Positions 16,790 to 23,899 of a DNA stretch of 32,128 nucleotides are shown in pieces. Origin of the DNA: a virus. The stretch lies in IMG/VR virus record IMGVR_UViG_3300009165_000019, positions 1-32,128 of that record. One strand, 5' to 3'. Position numbers and translations under genes: made by a program. Each line of letters starts with the position of its first letter. Positions within the stretch are counted from its first letter, which is position 1. The notes below the pieces were generated by a model. The model ran no database searches. It saw only the letters and a program-made list of their open reading frames with translations, and was not told the DNA's origin.

Positions 16790-18464
16790 TTGGCAATAAC
16801 CCCCTTAATTGATCCTTGGTCCATCCATCGAGTTCCCATACCTTCTTTTCGGTCCAGGCGTATAATTGCTGCTGATTCCTGAAATCCCTTTTACGCCATC
16901 TATTTGATGTCAAATTTTTGTCATGCCGGATATCCAGACTCGGATGCTTGGAGAAATACGCTTCTCTGGTATAGTAATCGCATCCACGCGGCGGCTTATG
17001 ACTTCCAGGTTCAAACCCGAATCTGCGAGTAAATCCTTCTTTCTCCACCTTCTCTACTCGGGCAATGTAGTGTTTCAAAAGCGCATCACGATACCCGCAT
17101 AACATACTCGTGCTCATATGATTATAGAATAGCGCATGCCCGGTGAATGCGTTTATATGCCATACATTCTCATCATAATAGAATATTTCCTTATTAGGCG
17201 GAATAAAGTCAAAGTGAGAGGGGTGATAGCCCACATCATGTTCAACCATAAACAGAACGTCTGCCGTGCTTTCTTCAATTCCTTTCAATATCTGTTGAAA
17301 CATCGTAAGGTATCCACGTTCCTTATTCATGACGATATTGCGCCCGAAGTCCATCGGAACAAGCGTTACGCTTACAATATCGTGACCATTGCAGCATACC
17401 TTGATTTGCCTCTGGCATGATTCCAGTATTTGTTTATCCGGCCTGCCGTCTGAATAATAGACAAGCCCGATGGACGGTTTATCCACAATAACAGCAGGCG
17501 CTTGATTGAATAGTTTTCCTGCTTTCATGACTCTTTCGACGTTTTCTTTTATGATTTTCACCTTTTTCGTTTCTACATGCCAGCCGGGAACTGGAGAGAA
17601 TTTCTCTACCAGCCAAGACAAAGGATATATCTGTTTTGGATGCCTGTTATTGAAGAACGTATCCCGCGCTCTTTGTTTGGCGTTTTGAATCTGTGAATCC
17701 GACTGTTTATATGGGAACCCGAAATCCCCGCCTTGGGTTCTGAATAGATGGGCATACCACGTATTATGGTTACATATACACTTGCCTCCTGAAAGCCATG
17801 TTGTTATAGCTACAGTCAATCCCTGACTTCCCCACGAACCAAACGTTTCATCGTCAAGATTCAGGTCGAAGTACTTCTCTTTGGTACACATATAGCATGA
17901 ACCCTGAAGGCTCATTGTTTCTGATAGCGGCCCCTTCCCATTGGGCCGCTTTTTCATTTCGCCCATGTACTGAAAATGCGGTTCGCTGTCGAAGCAGTAC
18001 GCCGTGCTTTGCGGATTTCCCTTGCCAATCCATACTACGTCCATTGTAGTCGGTTCACCGCATACGGTACACACCCCGGACGGCCCTTGGTAGCGCCGAT
18101 GTCCGTTCGGGCAGACCCAATCAAACGCATGCAAGTTCCGCATGACCGGAACCATAGTCCAATCGTCTTGCATGACTTCAAGCATTTTGCGGTCAAATCC
18201 CTGATCGAAGGCGCAATGAGCATCTACTTTCATCACATATTTTGACGATGCCATTCGCGCCGCTTCGTTGCATGATGCACGTTGCCCGTGCGGTTCAGCA
18301 TGGCGGATAACCTTAATTCTGTCCGATTCCGGCAGATCGGTTTCCCATCCATCAAGCACAACAACGATTTCCGTTTCCGCTTCGGAATGGAGAAGGATAT
18401 CTTCCACTGTTCTCCTAAGGAACATTTCATTAAGTGATGGAATTAACACGCTTAATTCAGGCAT
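16773..18464 (-). CDS. Two-domain glycosyltransferase (GalNAc-T-like/GT2 N-half fused to second GT-like domain)
   Basis: A 563-aa soluble enzyme. Residues 1-315 are a GT-A domain: L-S-V-L-I-P-S-L-N-E start, V-V-L-D-G-W-E (36-41), D81-A-H83-C as the metal/UDP-sugar motif, then G-S-W-G-S-Q-G...W-L-S-G-G (209-227) and N-T-W-Y-A-H (234-239). The DxH and the WG...GG blocks recall polypeptide GalNAc-transferases (GT27) more than plain GT2. A Cys pair-of-pairs insert (C118...C132-x2-C135) looks like a zinc ribbon. Residues about 330-500 are a second domain (P-M-D-F-G-R-N-I, E-H-D-V-G-Y-H-P-S-H-F) homologous to the stand-alone protein at 19757-20461. The N-half is homologous to the protein at 21769-22725. 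Sugar donor and acceptor unknown; virion protein is the favoured acceptor. Confidence 0.8.
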   Translation of the reverse strand: MPELSVLIPSLNEMFLRRTVEDILLHSEAETEIVVVLDGWETDLPESDRIKVIRHAEPHGQRASCNEAARMASSKYVMKVDAHCAFDQGFDRKMLEVMQDDWTMVPVMRNLHAFDWVCPNGHRRYQGPSGVCTVCGEPTTMDVVWIGKGNPQSTAYCFDSEPHFQYMGEMKKRPNGKGPLSETMSLQGSCYMCTKEKYFDLNLDDETFGSWGSQGLTVAITTWLSGGKCICNHNTWYAHLFRTQGGDFGFPYKQSDSQIQNAKQRARDTFFNNRHPKQIYPLSWLVEKFSPVPGWHVETKKVKIIKENVERVMKAGKLFNQAPAVIVDKPSIGLVYYSDGRPDKQILESCQRQIKVCCNGHDIVSVTLVPMDFGRNIVMNKERGYLTMFQQILKGIEESTADVLFMVEHDVGYHPSHFDFIPPNKEIFYYDENVWHINAFTGHALFYNHMSTSMLCGYRDALLKHYIARVEKVEKEGFTRRFGFEPGSHKPPRGCDYYTREAYFSKHPSLDIRHDKNLTSNRWRKRDFRNQQQLYAWTEKKVWELDGWTKDQLRGLLPNAIPN

Positions 18465-18995
18465 CTATTTTATCCAATACCAGCTTGGAGCTGCTTCCTT
18501 ATCATAAAACCCTGTGACGCTTACCGGATCATTGCTTATTCGTTTATAGAACTCATCAACAGCAGCTTTAACGCTTCTGGTCTGATGATGTTCTGTTCCG
18601 TAATCATGCCCGGAAACTATCCCGCCCGGACGTACCTTTGGTTCCCAATGAGTTATATCCGAAAGAACGCTTTTATAGTCATGCGATGCATCAATGTACA
18701 CCAAATCAAGTGATTCATCGGGAATCAACTTAGACGCTTCAACACTATCCATTTCCATGAATCGCACTTTATATGGAGCAAGAATGCATCGAGCATTCTC
18801 CAATGCTTTCTTAATGTTATGAATATTCTTGTGATTCCTGGTCGGCTGCCACACATCCACGCAGATATGATCGACATTAGGTATGTTACGGCAAATCACT
18901 TCAGAGAATAGCCCACTGAACACGCCTATTTCCGCTGTGAATCGCGCTCCCCGGCTTGCAGCAAATTTAATCAGTTCTTCTCTATTTTTCAGCAT
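18465..18995 (-). CDS. Class I SAM methyltransferase (copy B)
   Basis: About 176 aa from ATG 18995; the frame is open to 19046 but the longer start overlaps the previous gene by 65 nt and the alignment to its paralogue begins after it. The fold is seen in A-E-I-G-V-F-S-G-L (motif I, SAM binding), a C-V-D-V-W acidic turn (motif II), S-L-D-L-V-Y-I-D-A-S-H-D-Y (motif IV) and P-G-G-I-V-S-G-H-D-Y. This is the pattern of Methyltransf_24-type enzymes, which often methylate sugars. Paralogue of the 201-aa protein at 21174-21779; both end in S-W-[YF]-W-[IV]-K. Likely O-methylates a sugar added by the neighbouring transferases; substrate not shown. Confidence 0.8.
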   Translation of the reverse strand: MLKNREELIKFAASRGARFTAEIGVFSGLFSEVICRNIPNVDHICVDVWQPTRNHKNIHNIKKALENARCILAPYKVRFMEMDSVEASKLIPDESLDLVYIDASHDYKSVLSDITHWEPKVRPGGIVSGHDYGTEHHQTRSVKAAVDEFYKRISNDPVSVTGFYDKEAAPSWYWIK

Positions 18996-19770
18996 AAAAT
19001 AAGTCCGGATATCGTTCCTTGTTATCCAACAGCCATTGAGGACCATTCGGCATTTCTATCGTAAACTTGTATTCGGGATAACTGTCCCATCCGGCTGGCG
19101 CTCTTTCATATGGATCTTTCAGGTTTTTTATGTTCTCTTCAAGATTCTCTTTGAAGTAATCGGTATCTAATTCCGTATGCGCGAATGATTCTATCTTATA
19201 CCTTATCTGATCCGCATTTCCTATAGTAGAAAAATGCCAGCCCCCATTAATGAGTACAGTAGGATTGCTGTTTCTATGATTTCGGACATGCGTTAAAGTC
19301 TTTATGTTCTTATACTTATAGGCTTGTGTTCCTTTCCACAATCTTGTATTGGTGAAGCAATTCAGATAGTAATAATATAACTTCTGCTTGAATGCGCCTT
19401 CGTTGCCGTTCCAATCTTTCAAATTAGGTATCTCGTCAAGATCCGATAACAAGATAATGTCTTCAGAATCGCACCCAGTTAAGCCCCGCATAAGACATTC
19501 ACGCTGATAATGTTCCAACCTCCAGGCATTGCCGCTATACTTCCCTTTCTCAATCACATAGTTTTTATCATCTTCAACAATAATGTGAGTAATTGGAAAG
19601 TCCTTAAATCGTTCCTTATTCTCTTCGAAATACAACGGCTTAGGGTTCCCGCTATGAGTTATAGGCATTTCTGTAAGAACAAATATATCCACATAGGGCG
19701 CAAGGCTATTGAGCCTGATTTCGAGTAGGTCCAGTTCATTGAAGAATGGGAAACAATCAATTATCTTCAT
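18982..19770 (-). CDS. Glycosyltransferase family 17-like protein
   Basis: A 262-aa protein matching the GT17 (beta-1,4-mannosyl-glycoprotein GlcNAc-transferase-like) pattern: D-C-F-P-F-F-N-E-L-D-L-L-E-I-R-L at the start, F-V-L-T-E (30-34), T-H-S-G-N-P-K-P-L-Y-F-E-E-N-K (38-52), Q-R-E-C-L, and L-L-S-D110-L-D112-E-I-P as the metal-binding DxD. Near the C-terminus W-H-F-S (with G-G before it) is also typical. Bacterial and phage GT17 proteins are common in glycan clusters. No signal or TM segment, so cytoplasmic. Overlaps the upstream gene by 14 nt. It probably extends a glycan with GlcNAc or a related sugar; the exact linkage cannot be read. Confidence 0.8.
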   Translation of the reverse strand: MKIIDCFPFFNELDLLEIRLNSLAPYVDIFVLTEMPITHSGNPKPLYFEENKERFKDFPITHIIVEDDKNYVIEKGKYSGNAWRLEHYQRECLMRGLTGCDSEDIILLSDLDEIPNLKDWNGNEGAFKQKLYYYYLNCFTNTRLWKGTQAYKYKNIKTLTHVRNHRNSNPTVLINGGWHFSTIGNADQIRYKIESFAHTELDTDYFKENLEENIKNLKDPYERAPAGWDSYPEYKFTIEMPNGPQWLLDNKERYPDLFYAEK

Positions 19771-20461
19771 TTCTTCTCTTATACAATTTCAATACATCTT
19801 CCGCACTGCCCCATGGATCGAGTTGATTAACTCTCTGTTCTCCATGTCCCTTATTTTTCCCTCGTGACAGATATCCGAACGCATCTTCATGAGAGAATGC
19901 TATTGTAGGTTCCACGGCCCACGATTTCTCGATTATCCGTTCAGTCATTCCCAATCTGTTCTCTCGCCGGCCGGGATCCTTCCAATTGCTTAAATTCAGT
20001 TTCGATTCATCCGGCCATAATCGGAATCGTTCTTCCAGATCGTCTACCAGATAGTCACGATTGCTTATTAACTGATGCACAACTGTATTATTCAGTATCG
20101 AGAATATCGGCGGTTTTGTCCAAGTATATAGACTCCACTTATTAACGTCATAATTGAACACTTCATCGGAACTTGGTCTTAACCGAAAGTGAGAAGGCGG
20201 ATACAAGATATCATCTTCCGCTAGGGCTACATATCGAGTCTTTGCCGCTTTCGCTCCAATCAATATCTGGTGATATATGTTCAAATGGGACCGCCCGATA
20301 TCTCCGACGCAGATGTTCGTTCCCAAATCCATTGGTTGCTGGCTTACGGTAATTAAAGGATATCCGTCAATGGCTCGAAGCAACGCTTTCATCGTGTTTG
20401 CAAAGAAATGCGCTGAAATATAATTAGCCGTATAATAGATTACCGTTAAATCTCCGTTCAC
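19757..20461 (-). CDS. GT-A-like glycosyltransferase domain protein (stand-alone C-domain)
   Basis: About 234 aa using GTG at 20461, which overlaps the previous stop (GTGA) and has GGGGAG four bases upstream; a GTG at 20473 is the other option. Key blocks are P-M-D-L-G-T-N-I, Y-H-Q-I-L-I-G, A-E-D-D-I-L-Y-P-P-S-H-F and V-F-N-Y-D-V-N-K-W. The same blocks occur in the second half of the 563-aa enzyme, so the two are paralogues. The E-D-D is a DxD-like acidic motif at the end of a strand, as in GT-A enzymes. No known family is certain. An enzyme that adds a further sugar is the simplest reading. Confidence 0.7.
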   Translation of the reverse strand: MNGDLTVIYYTANYISAHFFANTMKALLRAIDGYPLITVSQQPMDLGTNICVGDIGRSHLNIYHQILIGAKAAKTRYVALAEDDILYPPSHFRLRPSSDEVFNYDVNKWSLYTWTKPPIFSILNNTVVHQLISNRDYLVDDLEERFRLWPDESKLNLSNWKDPGRRENRLGMTERIIEKSWAVEPTIAFSHEDAFGYLSRGKNKGHGEQRVNQLDPWGSAEDVLKLYKRRNEDN

Positions 20462-21174
20462 TTTTCTCCCCACTTAGTATGGTTCAATGTATGAAACAAG
20501 CCATGTGGATTATCATTCCCGTCAATATGATATCGGCCTGAAGGGAAGAAATAGACAAACGATCCTAATACCTGATCTTTGTATTTCCCGTCCCTACATG
20601 CATGGGCGTATCGCTTATTGAATTCCCTATCTTCCCCCTGTAGATGGCTGCCTGAATTGCATCGGTTGAGGTTATACCCGCCAAGTTCATCAAATACAGT
20701 TCTACGCATGAGCCAGGTATTGCCATGCACCCCATCGGAAAGATTGTCGTCCCGGATGGCTTTAGGGTCCAATCCCCAAGATATGACGCTATCTCTGTCA
20801 TTGATGAGTTTCCCTTCTTCGTCAAGATAAGCGAATCGGCGACGAAAGATCATTTTGTCATCCTGAAACAATAGCGATGCGTCGATGGCTTCTTTGGATA
20901 CGATATGGTCTATATCAGTGCAAAGAATGTATTCCCCGACAGATTCCTTTATGCCTTTCATTCGAGCAAGCCCCTGAGTCCAGCTGCGCGTATCGTTGGT
21001 ATACATTAATTTTGTTGTACGGAGTGGCTCAGGGGCTTGGATCGGCGGATTGCTGCCATCGTCCACGATGATAGTTTCAACCGTGTCCGGCAGGTCCAAA
21101 CTTTTAAGATATAGCAAATAGCGTCTGACGATTTCGTGGCTATCAAGTACCGCTATTACAATTGACAGTTTCAT
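20458..21174 (-). CDS. Glycosyltransferase family 2
   Basis: About 238 aa from ATG 21174, which overlaps the methyltransferase stop (TGATG); a TTG 12 nt upstream is less likely. GT2 features: L-S-I-V-I-A-V-L-D-S, T-I-I-V-D-D-G-S-N (34-42), I-L-C-T-D87-I-D89-H (DxD), and G-E-D-R-E-F near residue 180, the place of the catalytic base. F-D-E-L-G-G-Y-N precedes it as in GT2/GT27 C-terminal halves. Inverting transfer from a nucleotide sugar is expected. Cytoplasmic. It lies in the middle of the sugar cassette. Confidence 0.85.
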   Translation of the reverse strand: MKLSIVIAVLDSHEIVRRYLLYLKSLDLPDTVETIIVDDGSNPPIQAPEPLRTTKLMYTNDTRSWTQGLARMKGIKESVGEYILCTDIDHIVSKEAIDASLLFQDDKMIFRRRFAYLDEEGKLINDRDSVISWGLDPKAIRDDNLSDGVHGNTWLMRRTVFDELGGYNLNRCNSGSHLQGEDREFNKRYAHACRDGKYKDQVLGSFVYFFPSGRYHIDGNDNPHGLFHTLNHTKWGEK

Positions 21175-21779
21175 CACTTCACCCAAAACCAGCTTCTAGG
21201 CGGATCTTTAGGAGTCACATAATACAGCGCGATATTGTGAGCATGTACATATGCGTCAACAGCCTGAATTACGCCGCAACTATAATAATGCTCGTAGTCA
21301 TGCCCGGAAACTATCCCGCCTGTTTTAACCTTCGGAACCCATGCGAGAATATCAGCCATGACATTATCAAAATCATGAAGAGCGTCAATATAGACGAAAT
21401 CAAGGCTTCCGTCTTCGACGTTCTTAGCCGCTTCGATGCTGCATTCTCTTATAAATTCAACATTCTTATACGGACTTAATCTATGTCTTGCTCTCGCTAA
21501 TTGCTGATTCTGCCATTCCTGATTATGATGAGTAAACGGTTTCCACGGATCAATGCATTTCAGATTCAACTCAGGATTAGCCATGCATAATTGTTGCGAG
21601 TACGTCCCGCGCTGAACGCCTATTTCCGCACCTTTCATATATCCTAATTCGGCGAATAACTGGGCCAGGGTATCTCGCGTTCCCTCAAATCCCATGATAG
21701 GGGGAGTGTCGCCATGATGAACGTGGAACGTGCTCCATATCTTCCGGTTTACATGGTCGAGACGAATGCTATAGCCCAT
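21174..21779 (-). CDS. Class I SAM methyltransferase (copy A)
   Basis: A 201-aa protein with motif I A-E-I-G-V-Q-R-G (51-58), C-I-D-P-W (75-79), S-L-D-F-V-Y-I-D-A-L-H-D-F (about 129-141) and G-G-I-V-S-G-H-D-Y (about 158-166), ending S-W-F-W-V-K. Methyltransf_24-like; paralogue of the enzyme at 18465-18995. Its start overlaps the end of the preceding 318-aa transferase by 11 nt and its stop overlaps the next GT2 start, so the three are translated together. Sugar O-methylation is the favoured role given its neighbours; a protein or lipid substrate is not excluded. Confidence 0.8.
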   Translation of the reverse strand: MGYSIRLDHVNRKIWSTFHVHHGDTPPIMGFEGTRDTLAQLFAELGYMKGAEIGVQRGTYSQQLCMANPELNLKCIDPWKPFTHHNQEWQNQQLARARHRLSPYKNVEFIRECSIEAAKNVEDGSLDFVYIDALHDFDNVMADILAWVPKVKTGGIVSGHDYEHYYSCGVIQAVDAYVHAHNIALYYVTPKDPPRSWFWVK

Positions 21780-22725
21780 TTATTTTGTACCCATCATTTC
21801 CACTTGAATTGAATACGGCGAAATTACCGTCTTCCTTAACAAAAGTCTTCCATGTTGCCGGCCAACTGGGGATGGGATAGAACTTTGAATTAGCGAACCA
21901 GCTCATTGTGCGCGTGGCTTTCGGCCATTTATCGTTCATCCATACCCAAGTATTGAACCGTTCCGATTCGTGTTTCTGCCGCTTGGTTCTTCCATATCCG
22001 CCGGATTCGTCCTTATGCCAATGAGCGTACCAGGTGTTTTTGTTCACAATCACCCTTCCACCACGCATCCAGGTCTTGAAGGTTAACTCCTGCGGTTCCT
22101 GATAGAAGAACGTGTGCACTTCGTCTTTCCCGTCAATATCGTAGAAATGCTTACGACTCATTAGCCATAAGGATCCCTGAATAGTATGGATATCGTCGAT
22201 TTTGACGTGCTTCCGGTTGTTTTCCATCCAGTAGTATTCTCTTTTACCCATATTTTGCCCGATTCCATCGGTACCGATCCATTTTTTGCCGTGAAAGCCT
22301 GCACCGTAGAGATCATCAGTATTATAAGGAAAGGTAAGGTAAAGGTATTCCAGTGGTTCATCTTTCGCACCCCATTTGTTTGTATCAAGTCTATATCTTG
22401 TTGGAGTTACCAGCCAGTTATCTTCGATGTTATCCAACAGCTTTGCATCGAACTCATTGTCAAAACAACAATGAGCGTCCACCTTCATCAGATAGTCGCC
22501 TTGAGCCAGTGCCGCTAATTCATTAATTGCAGAATCCATTCCCCGCGCTGTCTGACAATGCACTTGAAGAAGGTTTTTGCGATCTTCCAATGGCGGATCG
22601 GGTTTCCATCCGTCAAGCATAACGAGAACTTCAATATCTCCGGCAGCTTTGATGAACAGATCGTCAACGGTCTGCCGGAGATAAGGTTCGTTTCTTGCGG
22701 GAATCAATACGCTTAATTTAGGCAT
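21769..22725 (-). CDS. Glycosyltransferase with GalNAc-T-like motifs (candidate initiating enzyme)
   Basis: A 318-aa protein homologous to the N-terminal half of the 563-aa enzyme. Motifs: L-S-V-L-I-P-A-R-N-E, V-M-L-D-G-W, D83-A-H85-C, I-Q-G-S-L-W-L-M (183-189), Y-Q-E210-P-Q-E213...W-M-R-G-G, N-T-W-Y-A-H235, and P-I-P-S-W at the C-terminal side. In GT27 enzymes a DxH motif binds Mn/UDP-sugar and a later W-G-G-E-N block binds the acceptor side; this layout is alike, but it may still be classed as GT2. It is the first gene after the Ser-repeat protein, starting 4 nt beyond its stop, which makes it the best candidate to put the first sugar on serine. No ricin-type lectin domain is present. Confidence 0.8.
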   Translation of the reverse strand: MPKLSVLIPARNEPYLRQTVDDLFIKAAGDIEVLVMLDGWKPDPPLEDRKNLLQVHCQTARGMDSAINELAALAQGDYLMKVDAHCCFDNEFDAKLLDNIEDNWLVTPTRYRLDTNKWGAKDEPLEYLYLTFPYNTDDLYGAGFHGKKWIGTDGIGQNMGKREYYWMENNRKHVKIDDIHTIQGSLWLMSRKHFYDIDGKDEVHTFFYQEPQELTFKTWMRGGRVIVNKNTWYAHWHKDESGGYGRTKRQKHESERFNTWVWMNDKWPKATRTMSWFANSKFYPIPSWPATWKTFVKEDGNFAVFNSSGNDGYKINGL

Positions 22726-22728
22726 TAA

Positions 22729-23757
22729 TTACATTGCCTTCCAAATTGGCATTGTGGCGTTCCCATCATTCCGGTAAATATTGGAAATTGATCCGGTGCA
22801 GTAATAGATAGATCCTGCTCCGGCAAATCCCGCTCCGTCGCCGTCGGTACCGCTGACGGGGATATCTTCGGACACGATTGACCATACGTCTCCGAATAAT
22901 CTTGTTCGATTGGGATTATGATTTGACAGATGCCAGGTTACGGTTGCGCTGGTAGCGCGATTGAAAGTAACCGCATTCCACCGATAGAGTTTATTCTTGG
23001 GAGTTTCATTTTTCACCCATTCAAGCACTACCGTTCCGGTCAATCCGGTTGAATGGCTGATATCCGCTCCAAGTTTGGATTTCTCTGTTCTCCATCGCTG
23101 TCCGCCATCCTGAGTGTATTCGAGACGTATTGAAGCAACTCCGGTCCCGGTCGGCACTTCGATCATGTACTGAAGTTCTTCTCCAGGCCGAATCAGGATT
23201 GTATGGCTATATCCCGGACTGACGAAATACCCGGTAAGATTCGTCTGATCGGGCGCAGCGCTTGGCGAAGCCGACGGGCTACCGCTCGGACTCAACGAAC
23301 CGCTTGGCGAAGCCGAAGGACTGCTTGACGGACTGGCCGAAGGGGATTTTGACGGCGATTCCGATACTGACGGACTCGGAGACGTTGATGGAGAATCCGA
23401 CACAGAACTGCTTGCTGACGCCGATGGGCTTGCTGAAGCGCTTCTGCTTGGCGATCCCGAAGGGGATTTTGATGGACTTTCAGAAGGACTTTTACTTGCC
23501 GACGGGCTTGCGCTTGGTGAATTACTTGGCGACACCGACACGGATGTTGATGGCGATATCGATACGGACGATGAAGGACTTTTCGAAGGTGAAATGCTTA
23601 CTGAACTGCTAGGCGATGTCGATACAGAAGGTGAAGGACTTGTCGAAGGCGAAGCAGATGCCGATTTACTTGGTGAATTCGACACTGATGCCGAAGGGCT
23701 TGTTGAAGGGGAATTACTTATTGAACTACTGGGTGATAAACTAGGTGACTCAGCCAT
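22729..23757 (-). CDS. Ser-repeat virion protein (putative head/surface fibre) at the head of the sugar cassette
   Basis: A 342-aa protein. Residues 2 to about 172 are the Ser-rich tract, starting right after the initiator Met-Ala-Glu. Between serines this tract uses Pro, Val, Ala and also Lys, Asn, Thr, Gly and Arg, a slightly different mix from the other two tracts. Residues about 175-342 are a folded beta-rich domain (G-Y-F-V-S-P-G-Y-S, S-I-R-L-E-Y-T-Q-D-G-G-Q-R-W, V-T-W-H-L-S-N-H-N-P) resembling an adhesion or decoration domain; no family recognised. Ribosome site AGGAG, 9 nt from ATG. It lies after the cement gene and before the glycosyltransferases, so it may be a capsid fibre and the main substrate of the cassette. 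Confidence 0.7.
   Translation of the reverse strand: MAESPSLSPSSSISNSPSTSPSASVSNSPSKSASASPSTSPSPSVSTSPSSSVSISPSKSPSSSVSISPSTSVSVSPSNSPSASPSASKSPSESPSKSPSGSPSRSASASPSASASSSVSDSPSTSPSPSVSESPSKSPSASPSSSPSASPSGSLSPSGSPSASPSAAPDQTNLTGYFVSPGYSHTILIRPGEELQYMIEVPTGTGVASIRLEYTQDGGQRWRTEKSKLGADISHSTGLTGTVVLEWVKNETPKNKLYRWNAVTFNRATSATVTWHLSNHNPNRTRLFGDVWSIVSEDIPVSGTDGDGAGFAGAGSIYYCTGSISNIYRNDGNATMPIWKAM
23248..23754 (-). repeat. Ser-rich tract 3
   Basis: About 169 codons of S-x-S-x repeats at the N-terminus of the head-fibre-like protein. Compared with tracts 1 and 2 it holds more Lys, Asn, Thr, Gly and Arg and fewer Ile/Leu, so it was not simply copied from them recently. Codons are again synonymously mixed. 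Confidence 0.9.
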
Positions 23758-23786
23758 GATTTAACTCCTGATTGCATTGAACTACT

Positions 23787-23822
23787 GCGGGGCGATGCCG
23801 CTACTCAAGCCATTCGCCCCGC
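23787..23822. other. GC-rich stem-loop between homing gene and Ser-repeat gene
   Basis: Arms GCGGGGCGA (23787-23795) and TCGCCCCGC (23814-23822) are a perfect 9-bp inverted repeat with an 18-nt loop. It lies 30 nt before the minus-strand Ser-repeat start and 78 nt before the plus-strand endonuclease start. No T-run follows on either strand, so a standard terminator is unlikely; an mRNA processing or stabilising element for the downstream operon is possible. Confidence 0.55.
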
Positions 23823-23886
23823 CATGATTAACTGCAATTTAAACAACGATTCTCATTTTATGCTTCCTATGTTAGCCGCATAATGT

Positions 23887-23892
23887 TATAAT
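23887..23892 (+). promoter_or_regulatory. -10 box for the plus-strand endonuclease
   Basis: A perfect TATAAT ends 7 nt before the ATG at 23900. The expected transcription start falls at or next to the ATG, so the mRNA would be leaderless; no ribosome site is seen upstream. The -35 region (around 23864) is poor. Confidence 0.45.
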
Positions 23893-23899
23893 CCAAACC

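Noticed and set aside
18995-19046. Longer start (19046) for methyltransferase copy B
   Set aside because: It would overlap the GT17 gene by 65 nt and adds residues with no match in the paralogue; ATG 18995 fits better.
16773-22725. Glycosyltransferases as a serotype-conversion (LPS) cassette
   Set aside because: Not excluded, but no membrane flippase, polymerase or bactoprenol-type transferase with TM segments is present, and the genes are embedded in the late structural operon.
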